Shown here: positions 33,218-41,493 of the stretch, in pieces
How the letters are laid out: every line of letters begins with the position of its first letter
Numbering within the stretch: the stretch's first letter is position 1
DNA from: a virus
Length of the DNA stretch: 64,000 bases
IMG/VR virus record: IMGVR_UViG_3300002835_000097
Location: 1 to 64,000 of that record
Reading direction: 5' to 3' (one strand)
Program-made: the position numbers and the translations under genes
The notes under the pieces: generated by a model
What the model saw: the letters and a program-made list of their open reading frames with translations, nothing else
Database searches by the model: none
Told to the model about the DNA's origin: nothing

Positions 33218-33412
33218 ATGAATATAACATTACAAACTAATATTACAAAAGTTGCACTAGAAATTTATCAAAAAGATTTATCTGTAAATCTTATAGACTT
33301 AATTAATAAAACCATTTATATATCTAATACTAGTACAACATTGTATGGACTAGTTATTGAATCGTTAATAGATATTAAAGACACAACATCCTCAGATATA
33401 ATTTATATATAA
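33218..33412 (+). CDS. Small protein of unknown function
   Basis: A 64-residue protein, MNITLQTNITKVALEIYQKD onward, with mixed helix and strand and a Ser/Thr-rich centre. It is tightly packed between neighbours (2 nt before and 1 nt after), which supports translation. No family is recognised. Confidence 0.5.
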   Translation: MNITLQTNITKVALEIYQKDLSVNLIDLINKTIYISNTSTTLYGLVIESLIDIKDTTSSDIIYI

Positions 33413-33413
33413 A

Positions 33414-33935
33414 ATGAATAATTTATTTGGTAAAGAATTTAAAAACCTGTATAAAGATGCTATAAATATATTACTGGATAGCAGTGGCCTAACTGTGCCA
33501 TGTACTTTGAGATACACAGGAATTAATAGCCCAATATATTGCAATAATTGTATTTTTGATAGCATATCACAATTATCTACTAATAAATATAACGGCACAG
33601 GACCAGTATCATTTACAGAAGGAACTATTTGTCCTGTTTGCATGGGAATGGGAATGATGCAATCTAATATTGGTACAGAAGTTGTCTACCTTGCTTGTAT
33701 TTTTGATAGCAAACATTGGATAAATTGGTCATCAAAAACATTGAATATACCTGACTCAATGGTTCAAACAATATGTAAAATTGAATTATTGCCAAAATTA
33801 AGAAATGCTACAGAATTAGTTGTAGATAATAGTATTAATAAATATGGTAATTTTGTATATGAAAGACATGGAGATCCTGAACTTGCGGGATTAGGAGACA
33901 ATGCTTATATAATTTGTATGTGGAAAAGAAAATGA
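33414..33935 (+). CDS. Neck-region protein with zinc-ribbon-like Cys pairs
   Basis: The 173-residue protein contains two Cys pairs, CNNC (about residues 43-46) and CPVCMGMG (about 74-81). The second is like the CxxCxGxG knuckles of DnaJ. Together they could hold one zinc ion. The rest is beta-rich and ends NAYIICMWKRK. Its place between adaptor and completion genes suggests a head-tail joining part; no exact family is recognised. It overlaps the next gene by ATGA. Confidence 0.55.
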   Translation: MNNLFGKEFKNLYKDAINILLDSSGLTVPCTLRYTGINSPIYCNNCIFDSISQLSTNKYNGTGPVSFTEGTICPVCMGMGMMQSNIGTEVVYLACIFDSKHWINWSSKTLNIPDSMVQTICKIELLPKLRNATELVVDNSINKYGNFVYERHGDPELAGLGDNAYIICMWKRK

Positions 33936-34576
33936 AAATATCTTTAACTTTACTAGAAACAGATAGTAAAATTAAAGACTTGATACTTATTGAAATTAAA
34001 AAAGTTATTGATAATGCTATAAATAAATCAATTAAAATTATTTCTAATGAAATTAAATTTTTGATAGCAGAAGCACTAAGATCTCAACCAGAATATTCTT
34101 CTTTAATGGCAGGAACATTAAAAGCAGAGTTTGGAATATCAAATCCAGGATCAATACCTCTAGTAATAGATGCATTAATAGATACCTTAGATGTTAAAAA
34201 TTCAAATACAAAAATATCTTCAAATGGTATAATAGGTGGTTTTACTATAACTATGATGAAATCCGATGATATGAACGGCGTTATATCAGCAAATATAGCT
34301 ACTGTTTCAGATGAAAATAAAGGATATGTGCTTCCTTGGTTAGAATGGTTATTATATGGAGGAAATGAAATAATAGTACAAAATTATGAAGTTGTTTATG
34401 GTAATTTCTCATATTCTAGATCTGGCATGGCAATTATGAAACCTTCTAGCGGAGCATGGAAAGTACCATCGGAATTTGCAGGAACAGAGGATAATAATTG
34501 GACTACTAGAGCTATTAATAGTGTAGAAGATAATATATATAAAATTATACAAAAAAATATAGAACAATATTTATAA
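33932..34576 (+). CDS. Probable neck/tail completion protein
   Basis: The 214-residue protein has an N-terminal helical half (IEIKKVIDNAINKSIKIISN) and a conserved-looking middle LRSQPEYSSLMAGTLKAEFG, followed by a beta part and a C-terminal VPSEFAGTEDNNWTTRAINS with a final helix. The layout and position fit head-tail joining or tail completion proteins of large phages. The ATG at 33932 overlaps the preceding stop and is preferred to an upstream ATG at 33914. Confidence 0.55.
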   Translation: MKISLTLLETDSKIKDLILIEIKKVIDNAINKSIKIISNEIKFLIAEALRSQPEYSSLMAGTLKAEFGISNPGSIPLVIDALIDTLDVKNSNTKISSNGIIGGFTITMMKSDDMNGVISANIATVSDENKGYVLPWLEWLLYGGNEIIVQNYEVVYGNFSYSRSGMAIMKPSSGAWKVPSEFAGTEDNNWTTRAINSVEDNIYKIIQKNIEQYL

Positions 34577-34585
34577 GGAATATTT

Positions 34586-35338
34586 ATGGTAAATACAAAA
34601 TGTTGTGAATGTATGTTTGCTAGTCCAGTAGAAGATTCGAATACATTAAAAGGATGTTCAAAAGATATTATATCTAAAATTATGAATATTAAAGAAATAT
34701 CTATTGATGAGAATGGATATAATCATATTCAAAATTATGCTTGTAGATATGGATTTTCTCAAAATATATATAACCAATATAAAGAAAATTTTATAGATGG
34801 ATCTTTAGAACAAATGATAAATACTAATACTTTAATTAGACTATATTTAATAATTGATTGTTCTGATCCTTCTATTGATTTTGATAATATTATTGCCAAA
34901 CTATCCAACTTAGATATTCCGCCAGTTGCAATATCTTTTATGTTCAGATCAAGGTCATTTAGGCCATTTTTACCTGAAAAACACAATGATCTTTGCAACT
35001 CCTTACTGAAAAACTGTAAGTGGAAAGCTCATAATTTTTTATATGATATAGTAATAGATGATGCTATTAGTCATGTCTTATCTACCAATGCTAAAATGAA
35101 TAACAGTTATTATTTTTTGGTGTATGATGGTAGTAGAATTGATCAATTAAATACAGATATAATAAATATTAATGATAATGTTATATTATATCAAAAACCC
35201 ATGATAGCCATGATTGAAAGCCAAGACGCTTTACATAAATTTTTTATGAGTTTTGATAATTATGCAGTTTCCAAAGAAATCTCACATAGCTTATTAGAGT
35301 CAATAAAGAAAGAACAAAACAATATAATTTATTACTAA
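34586..35338 (+). CDS. Protein of unknown function with N-terminal Cys motif
   Basis: The 250-residue protein starts MVNTKCCECMFASPVEDS with further Cys at about residues 29 and 53 (CSKD, ACRYG), possibly a small metal site or iron-sulfur-like cluster. The following part alternates strands and helices (LIRLYLIIDCSD, SYYFLVYDGSRI), a Rossmann-like pattern that vaguely resembles GT-A glycosyltransferases, but no DxD in the right context can be shown. It lies immediately before the tail tube genes. Function open. Confidence 0.5.
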   Translation: MVNTKCCECMFASPVEDSNTLKGCSKDIISKIMNIKEISIDENGYNHIQNYACRYGFSQNIYNQYKENFIDGSLEQMINTNTLIRLYLIIDCSDPSIDFDNIIAKLSNLDIPPVAISFMFRSRSFRPFLPEKHNDLCNSLLKNCKWKAHNFLYDIVIDDAISHVLSTNAKMNNSYYFLVYDGSRIDQLNTDIININDNVILYQKPMIAMIESQDALHKFFMSFDNYAVSKEISHSLLESIKKEQNNIIYY

Positions 35339-35344
35339 GTATTT

Positions 35345-35352
35345 GGTGTATT
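35345..35352 (+). promoter_or_regulatory. GGTGTATT box before tail tube genes
   Basis: It lies 36 nt before the first of the three tube-like genes. Confidence 0.55.
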
Positions 35353-35388
35353 CTATAAAATATACATCCTATTTCGCGGGAGTTTACA

Positions 35389-36603
35389 ATGCCGAACAAC
35401 AGAATTTATTATGCTTCTCAGGTTGCTCAGTTAAGACCATGTAATGATACTGGATCCAGCGTAACAAGCTATTGGTATAATCCTCTAGGTGTTCAAAGCG
35501 TTGGTATGACAACAAATTTTAACCGAGAACAAACTTTTCAACTAGGAACAGTAGAAATATATGATAATGTTGAAACCGTTCCAGAAGTTGAAGTAACTAT
35601 CAACAAAATAATAGATAGTACTAGTCCTTTATATTTAATGGCAATGGGCGGTGGCGGCGGGATAGGAGATGCCATAAATGCTAGTTTAGTCTCATTATCA
35701 AATAATAGAGTTCATTTTCGTTTAGGAATTTATGAAGATAACAAACAATTCACAGAAGATGCAGCAGCTTCATATGTTGTATGCACAGGAATGTATTTGT
35801 CTAGTTTTAATTATACATTGCCAGTAGAAGGAAATGCTACTGAAGAAATTACACTTGTAGGAAATCACAAAAGATGGAATTATAATTATCCTGGAATAAA
35901 CACTGGAGCACCTTCAGTTGGTGATACATTTACTCAAGGAAAAGTAGCGAATGGAGTAAGACCATCAAGTAGTAGTGGAATTTTACGTAGACAATATTTT
36001 AATATTCAACAATCAACACTTCCTGTTGGAACAGGTGGCATTGGTGGTCCAACATACTCCAAATTACCTCATATTCAAAATATTACCATGAGTTCTAATC
36101 TTGGAAGAGAAAGTATCAATCAATTAGGTAAATTTAGTCCATATTGTAGATATGCAACATTTCCTATTGAAGTTACTAGCGAATTTGAAATTATTGCAGA
36201 AGATGGCGATGGTTTAGATTTCAAAGACTTTAGTGGTGATAGTTTTTGCGGAACATCTAAAACTAATTTAGCATACAAAACTATTAGATTAGCCATTTGT
36301 GACTTTGACCATACTAATGGTAGTAATTCTATGGTTTTTGATCTTGGGTCAAAAAATACATTAACTGCAGTTAATTATGCTGGCGGCGATACTGGTGGTG
36401 GAAATGCCACAGTAACATATAGTTTTAGAAATTTCAATGACTTTAAAATAGATGCTAGTGGTACGTATGCTAAGGGAGTTACTATCAATGACGATGATAA
36501 TGCTGTTAATGTTCAACAAATAAATAATCCCACAGTGTCGGCCACCACACCAGCATCAACTTCCACATTAGAATCAAATACTGGAGATATTTATAATGGG
36601 TAA
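35389..36603 (+). CDS. Tail tube-like protein, paralogue 1
   Basis: The 404-residue protein is the first of three tandem paralogues. Shared marks are an RI(Y/F)Y(A/G) start, a (P/L)GVQSVG strand, QLG(T/A)(V/I)(E/D)IY, PEVEVTINK, LY(L/S)(M/L), a Cys-x-x-Met-Tyr-Leu strand, DGNATE(E/Q), an R-R-Q segment, a TFP(I/V)EVTSEFE strand, and a C-terminal VNYAGGDTGGGNATVTYSF. The beta-rich fold and location before chaperones and tape measure point to major tail (tube) protein. It is overlapped by the next gene by 8 nt. Confidence 0.7.
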   Translation: MPNNRIYYASQVAQLRPCNDTGSSVTSYWYNPLGVQSVGMTTNFNREQTFQLGTVEIYDNVETVPEVEVTINKIIDSTSPLYLMAMGGGGGIGDAINASLVSLSNNRVHFRLGIYEDNKQFTEDAAASYVVCTGMYLSSFNYTLPVEGNATEEITLVGNHKRWNYNYPGINTGAPSVGDTFTQGKVANGVRPSSSSGILRRQYFNIQQSTLPVGTGGIGGPTYSKLPHIQNITMSSNLGRESINQLGKFSPYCRYATFPIEVTSEFEIIAEDGDGLDFKDFSGDSFCGTSKTNLAYKTIRLAICDFDHTNGSNSMVFDLGSKNTLTAVNYAGGDTGGGNATVTYSFRNFNDFKIDASGTYAKGVTINDDDNAVNVQQINNPTVSATTPASTSTLESNTGDIYNG

Positions 36604-37822
36604 TCTTAATAAAAGAATTTTTTATGCTACACAAAGTATTAATCTTCAACCAGTATCTACTGGAAATGCCGTCCCTATAAATTATAGAGACCCAAGTCAT
36701 TATGTTACTTATGGTCGATGGATTCAACCACTAGGTTTACAAAGTGCTGGTATAAGTACAACATTTAATAATGAACCAGTTTCTCAACTTGGAACATTAT
36801 CTATTTATACTCAAGTAGAAACATCTCCAGAAGTTGAAGTAACATTATCTAAATTAGTAGATGGAACAGCTCCTTTATATTCTTTATGCACAGCATGGAC
36901 CAATGGAACCGCTGTTGTATCTAAAAATAAAGATATTACTGAAATATCAACAAATATGGTTAATGCTAGATTTGCTGTTGCTAAAGATACTAGTTCTAAA
37001 GCTAGTGGAACACTTAGTCATCATACTTTATGCTCTGGTATGTATTTGAATAGTGTGTCTTTCACTTTCCCTGTTGATGGAAATGCTACTGAGCAAGTAA
37101 CATTAGCCGGTAGTAGAAAAACATGGGGTGGTTCAGTTACTGTTCCTAATGGGGCTGCTGCTGAGGCTCTTGGAGACTTAGCAAGTCTTGTTGTTAGAAG
37201 ACAGCATGTTGCAATAACTGGGGCTCTTGCTACGCTAAGCACAGTCAGAGATGAAAATGATAAAATTACAACTTTTCCTGCCTTTACTATGCTACCAACT
37301 GGAATACTAGTTCCATATAAGCGAGAAATTAACGGAGGAGAAGATACTCCTAAAGTACAAAATATAACAGTTAGTGCTTCTCTTAATAGAGAAAATATTA
37401 ATGAATTAGGATTCTTTGGTCCATATTACAAATATACCACATTTCCTATTGAAGTGACCAGTGAATTTGAATTGGTATCAGTATCTGGTGATTTTATCAA
37501 TGCTAATGATTTTATGGCTTATGACAATGAAGATAACCCCATCAGTTCTGCAACATGCGCAACAGATTATAGCAATACTCCTAATGAAGAAATTGTTATT
37601 AAAGTTTGTGGAGCAACAAATGCTGATGCTTTATATCTAGATCTTGGAACAAAGAATAGATTAACCTCAGTTAATTATACAGGAGGAGATACTGGTGGTG
37701 GTAATGCTACTGTTACATATAGCTATCAAACATTCAACAAGTTCAATGTTATTCCTGAGGGCTCTTATGCTAAATATCTTAGCCATAATGGATCAGCCTA
37801 TGCCTCTGGTACATTAACCTAA
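36596..37822 (+). CDS. Tail tube-like protein, paralogue 2
   Basis: The 408-residue protein keeps the shared scaffold (LGLQSAGISTTFNN, PEVEVTLSKLVDG, FPVDGNATEQVTLAGSRKTW, TFPIEVTSEFELVS, VNYTGGDTGGGNATVTYSYQ). It differs by insertions after the first 20 residues and near residues 190-240. It may be a second tube component, a tail terminator-like ring or a decorated variant. Coupled to paralogue 1 by overlap. Confidence 0.7.
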   Translation: MGNLNKRIFYATQSINLQPVSTGNAVPINYRDPSHYVTYGRWIQPLGLQSAGISTTFNNEPVSQLGTLSIYTQVETSPEVEVTLSKLVDGTAPLYSLCTAWTNGTAVVSKNKDITEISTNMVNARFAVAKDTSSKASGTLSHHTLCSGMYLNSVSFTFPVDGNATEQVTLAGSRKTWGGSVTVPNGAAAEALGDLASLVVRRQHVAITGALATLSTVRDENDKITTFPAFTMLPTGILVPYKREINGGEDTPKVQNITVSASLNRENINELGFFGPYYKYTTFPIEVTSEFELVSVSGDFINANDFMAYDNEDNPISSATCATDYSNTPNEEIVIKVCGATNADALYLDLGTKNRLTSVNYTGGDTGGGNATVTYSYQTFNKFNVIPEGSYAKYLSHNGSAYASGTLT

Positions 37823-37847
37823 ACATCAATTAAATAGGAGTTTTTAA

Positions 37848-38960
37848 ATGGGTAATAATAATAGAATTTTTTACGGCTCACAGATAGCTCAATTAAAACC
37901 ATCAACAACCGGAAATAAGTATGGTTCATGGTATCAGCCCCAAGGTGTTCAGAGTGTTGGATTCAATAATACACTATCTACTGAGCAGGCGTTTCAATTA
38001 GGTGCTATAGATATTTATGCTATTAGTGAGAATACTCCTGAAGTTGAAGTTACTATTAATAAGGCTCTAGACGGTACATGTCCTTTATATTTAATGGCCA
38101 TGGGTGGCGAAACTGGAATCGAAGGAGCTAATACTAGCAGCTTCACAGATTCAAATCAACTTAAAAATAAAGGTTTTGCTGGATTAGCATTTAATACTGT
38201 AGACTTTAGATTAGGAATATATAGTGATATTAAATCTACAGTTAATGGTACCACAACTGACTGGGTTGAATGTACTCCTATGTATTTATCTAGTTTAAAC
38301 TATACTTTCCCAGTGGATGGAAATGCTACTGAAGAAATCACTTTAGTTGGAAATAATAAAAAATGGGCTAAAAATAGTGGCGGTACTATGGGAGATATGA
38401 CAGCTGCCACAATAAATAAAACAGCTAATAAATTAGCTCGTAGACAGTATATAAATATTAGCGAATCAGTCTTACCAACAGGATTTAATGGAGTATTTAA
38501 AAGCGGCGGTTTGCCAACTGGTGTTGATGTTGATTTATACTTACAGAATATAACAATAAGTGCTAATCTTGGTCGTGAGCAAATTAACGAGCTTGGTCAG
38601 TTAGCTCCATACTATAGATATGCAACCTTTCCTGTTGAAGTTACTAGTGAATTTGAAATTATTGGTCAGGTCGGCGATTATATTACCGCAAATGACTTTA
38701 TATTTAGTAGTGGCTGTGGTGTTAACTATAATAATCTAACAGAATTTCCTATTAGATTAAAGATTTGTGGTAGTGGTGATCCTAGTAGCAATAATAATAG
38801 TTTACAATTCTATTTAGGTTCTGGTAATAAACTAACATCTGTTAATTATGCTGGTGGTGACACTGGTGGTGGAAATCTTACTATTACTTATGGTTTTAGA
38901 AACTATAATGATTTTTATGTTAGAGCCACCGGCAGTTATGCTGATGTGCCAACAGTATAA
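37848..38960 (+). CDS. Tail tube-like protein, paralogue 3
   Basis: The 370-residue protein is the shortest of the three; it resembles paralogue 1 more than 2 in LYLMAMGG and YPLYL-type strands (QGVQSVGFNNTLSTEQAFQL, PEVEVTINKALDG, VNYAGGDTGGGNLTITYGF). A GGAG ribosome-binding site precedes the ATG. Together the three could form a mixed tube or distinct tube, cap and distal-ring parts; proteomics would be needed to tell. Confidence 0.7.
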   Translation: MGNNNRIFYGSQIAQLKPSTTGNKYGSWYQPQGVQSVGFNNTLSTEQAFQLGAIDIYAISENTPEVEVTINKALDGTCPLYLMAMGGETGIEGANTSSFTDSNQLKNKGFAGLAFNTVDFRLGIYSDIKSTVNGTTTDWVECTPMYLSSLNYTFPVDGNATEEITLVGNNKKWAKNSGGTMGDMTAATINKTANKLARRQYINISESVLPTGFNGVFKSGGLPTGVDVDLYLQNITISANLGREQINELGQLAPYYRYATFPVEVTSEFEIIGQVGDYITANDFIFSSGCGVNYNNLTEFPIRLKICGSGDPSSNNNSLQFYLGSGNKLTSVNYAGGDTGGGNLTITYGFRNYNDFYVRATGSYADVPTV

Positions 38961-39009
38961 TAAAAATATATTTAATTAGGAATTTATAGAACAAGGATTT
39001 AGGATTAAA

Positions 39010-39171
39010 ATGGATGAATTATTTCAGATAATAGGAAAATTGTATACCGATATGTATCATGCTCAAAAGTTTTTAGAAAATCTCCAGGAACAAATAAAAA
39101 TTAAGGATGGAGAAATCTTAGCACTTAAAAGTAAATTAGTAAACAGTCCTAAGGATAATATGGAAAAATAG
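39010..39171 (+). CDS. Small coiled-coil-like protein
   Basis: A 53-residue frame (starting MDELFQIIGKLYTDMYHAQK, ending SPKDNMEK) sits in an otherwise empty gap between the tube genes and the chaperone-like genes. Its heptad-like pattern (FLENLQEQIKIKDGEILALK) suggests one coiled coil. It has an AAGGATT purine tract 8-10 nt before the ATG. A small assembly helper is plausible; unknown otherwise. Confidence 0.55.
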   Translation: MDELFQIIGKLYTDMYHAQKFLENLQEQIKIKDGEILALKSKLVNSPKDNMEK

Positions 39172-39180
39172 TATAATGAT

Positions 39181-40194
39181 ATGGTGCAAGAATTAGAGAG
39201 GGATATATATAGAATATTGTCTGGGAAATTACTATTTTCTTATAATAAAAAAAAATATGTATTGACATTTCCTAAACCAATATTAAAATATAAAGCTAAT
39301 TTAATTTATGAATCTATTATTAATGATGAAAAGTATAATGAGTGGATCAGATTGGAAAATTTAGATAAATATATGCAATATATGGGGGTGTGGGAACCTG
39401 GGATGTCAGCATTTATGAAAAAATCAGAACAAGAAATAGATAATCTTAAAGTATCATTATATAATAATAGACTTAATGCAAAACTAACAAATAGAACAAA
39501 ATTACAATTAAATAATTTAAGAGCCAAACTAGGTCAGTTAAATGGAATCAAACAAACATACTATATGCAAACACTAGAGGGATATGCTGAAAGTATAAAA
39601 AATGAATTCATAATGGTTAATACCATTTACCATAATGGTAAAAAAGCTTTTGATAAATTTAAATCATTAAAAAATTCATTAAATAAATTTACTAATATTG
39701 TATCAGAAATAGACAAGCACGGACTTTCTGTATCAGACTATAGAAGAATTGCTAAATCTGATTTATGGAGATCTTTGTGGAATGTTGGAAAAACTAATAT
39801 ATTTAAAAATGCAGTATCAGAATGGACAGAAGAACAATTAACTATAGTCAGTTATAGTATGATGTATGACAGTGTATATGAGCATCCAGAAAAACCTACA
39901 GATAATGTTATCAATGATGATGATATGCTTGATGGATGGATGATAATACAACGTAGGGCAATAGAAAAATCAAAGAAACAAGATGAGATGTTAAAAACAA
40001 ATAATAAATTGGGTAAAGCACAAGAAGTATTTATTTTTACAGATTCTGATGAGGGTATCCAAGAAGTTATGTCAATGAATTCTGATGAAGCAATTATGGA
40101 TATTGCTCACAGAGAACATGTAATTAATAAATATCAACATATAGAACATACAGAATTACCAGATATTCAAAAAGAGACTAAAAATAGGAATTAA
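39181..40194 (+). CDS. Helical protein upstream of tape measure, possible assembly factor
   Basis: The 337-residue protein is mostly helical and charged: long helices at about 75-130 (EQEIDNLKVSLYNNRLNAKL) and 140-190, Trp-rich segments near 195-225 (SDLWRSLWNVGK, SEWTEEQL), and an acidic C-terminus. Position between tube and tape-measure genes is where tail assembly chaperones are encoded. No family signature is recognised. It is separated from the next gene by 3 nt. Confidence 0.5.
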   Translation: MVQELERDIYRILSGKLLFSYNKKKYVLTFPKPILKYKANLIYESIINDEKYNEWIRLENLDKYMQYMGVWEPGMSAFMKKSEQEIDNLKVSLYNNRLNAKLTNRTKLQLNNLRAKLGQLNGIKQTYYMQTLEGYAESIKNEFIMVNTIYHNGKKAFDKFKSLKNSLNKFTNIVSEIDKHGLSVSDYRRIAKSDLWRSLWNVGKTNIFKNAVSEWTEEQLTIVSYSMMYDSVYEHPEKPTDNVINDDDMLDGWMIIQRRAIEKSKKQDEMLKTNNKLGKAQEVFIFTDSDEGIQEVMSMNSDEAIMDIAHREHVINKYQHIEHTELPDIQKETKNRN

Positions 40195-40197
40195 TTT

Positions 40198-40491
40198 ATG
40201 GATTATCAACAACAACTAATTACTGAAATCGAAACACGATTAAAAACAACTATGATAGGTTCATTAGCAAGATTCGAACAATCTTTTGGTCATTTGTGGG
40301 AAGAACCGGGACCAGATCAGCAAGAATACATAGATCTTTGGGAGTATACTAGAAATTCTATTTTAAATAATGGAAATAAACAAATAAGATTAGCATTGGA
40401 GACTCTATCATCTGTGGTATATAGATCGTATAAAACTAAACAAACATATAATTTTAATAATAAGGAACTAGGAGATAAATATGAAAACTAA
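40198..40491 (+). CDS. Small helical protein, possible tail assembly chaperone
   Basis: The 97-residue helical protein has an internal FGHLWEEPGPDQQEYIDLWE stretch. It overlaps the next gene by 11 nt in another frame, as chaperone pairs often do, though no slippery sequence for programmed frameshifting is evident. Assigned by position and size. Confidence 0.5.
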   Translation: MDYQQQLITEIETRLKTTMIGSLARFEQSFGHLWEEPGPDQQEYIDLWEYTRNSILNNGNKQIRLALETLSSVVYRSYKTKQTYNFNNKELGDKYEN

Positions 40492-41389
40492 AAATTTTAA
40501 GGTTACTATAGACGGTACAGAAAAAGAATTTGTTGTCAAGACACCATCATTAAATGATCAAAGAGAAGCACAAAAAGTGTATAATCAAGCTTTCACTGAT
40601 GCTATAAAAAGCAAAAGTGTTGTAAGAGCAAAGTTAGACGATCTTTTAGAAGATCAAGGTTTATGGAATGATGAGAAACAGGCTAAATTCACCACTTTAC
40701 AAAAAGAACTTTTAGACGGTGAAAAAAGACTAGCAAAGGGTGGATTTAGTTTAAATGAAGCCAAAGACCTAGCTATTAAAATGAAGGGCATTAGAGATGA
40801 GATACGAGATCTAATTAGTGTTAGAACTAGTTTAGATAATCATAGTGCCGAAGGTCAAGCTGATAATGCCAGGTTTAATTATTTGGTTAGTGTTTGTGTG
40901 GTGTATAATGATACTAAACAACCATACTTTAATAATATGGAAGATTATCTTAATAGGTCAACCGATCAGGTTGGTTTGTTAGGAGCGCAAAATTTGGCTA
41001 ATATGTTATATGGATTGGATAATGACTATGAAAGCAATCTGCCAGAAAACAAATTCTTAAAGAAATTTAAATTTGTTGACGATAAATTGCGACTTGTTGA
41101 TAAAAAAGGTAGGCTCGTTGATGCTGAAGGTAGACTAGTAGATGAAAGTGGTAGATTCATAGATGAAGAAGGGAATTTTGTTGATAAATATGGTAACAAG
41201 GTAAATTCTGATGGAGATTATCTGGTTGACCCTCAGCCGTTCCTTGATGATAATGGAAATCCAATTATTTTAGAAGAAGACAAAAAAGATGAACCAACAG
41301 CAGTACAAACAGAGACAGCAAAAGAACCCCCAGTTTCTGAACCACCAAAAAGCACTGTTGCAGAATCTACGGAGCCTGTTAGTTCATAA
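40481..41389 (+). CDS. Possible tail assembly chaperone with 7-residue tandem repeats
   Basis: The 302-residue protein has a helical domain (residues 1 to about 190) starting MKTKNFKVTIDGTEKEFVVK, then about six or seven tandem repeats of G-R-L-V-D-x-x (about 197-250; GRLVDAE, GRLVDES, GRFIDEE, GNFVDKY), and a Glu/Pro/Thr-rich tail. The first part is like tail chaperones that bind the tape measure during tube assembly. The repeats look like a short beta-solenoid or flexible ruler. A terminator follows its stop. Confidence 0.55.
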   Translation: MKTKNFKVTIDGTEKEFVVKTPSLNDQREAQKVYNQAFTDAIKSKSVVRAKLDDLLEDQGLWNDEKQAKFTTLQKELLDGEKRLAKGGFSLNEAKDLAIKMKGIRDEIRDLISVRTSLDNHSAEGQADNARFNYLVSVCVVYNDTKQPYFNNMEDYLNRSTDQVGLLGAQNLANMLYGLDNDYESNLPENKFLKKFKFVDDKLRLVDKKGRLVDAEGRLVDESGRFIDEEGNFVDKYGNKVNSDGDYLVDPQPFLDDNGNPIILEEDKKDEPTAVQTETAKEPPVSEPPKSTVAESTEPVSS

Positions 41390-41419
41390 TAAGATTAATA
41401 ATAATATTAATTTAATAGG

Positions 41420-41464
41420 TATTCCTAACCATGAGTTTAACCTTGTGGTTGGGAATATTTTTTT
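41420..41464 (+). terminator. Intrinsic terminator before tape measure gene
   Basis: TATTCCTAACCA pairs with TGGTTGGGAATA (one G-U pair) around a 14-nt loop and is followed by seven T. It isolates the tape measure gene from the tube and chaperone genes, so that gene needs its own promoter; no GGTGTAT(A/T) box is seen there. Confidence 0.85.
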
Positions 41465-41493
41465 GGATCGTTAATTCTTTATAGGATAATATT

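Noticed and set aside
40440-40500. Programmed frameshift between the two putative tail chaperone genes
   Set aside because: The genes overlap by 11 nt, but no XXXYYYZ slippery heptamer or downstream structure is evident; simple coupling explains the overlap.
40900-40907. GGTGTATA inside the putative tail chaperone gene
   Set aside because: An in-frame ATG follows at 40937, but no ribosome-binding site is present, so an internal start is not supported.
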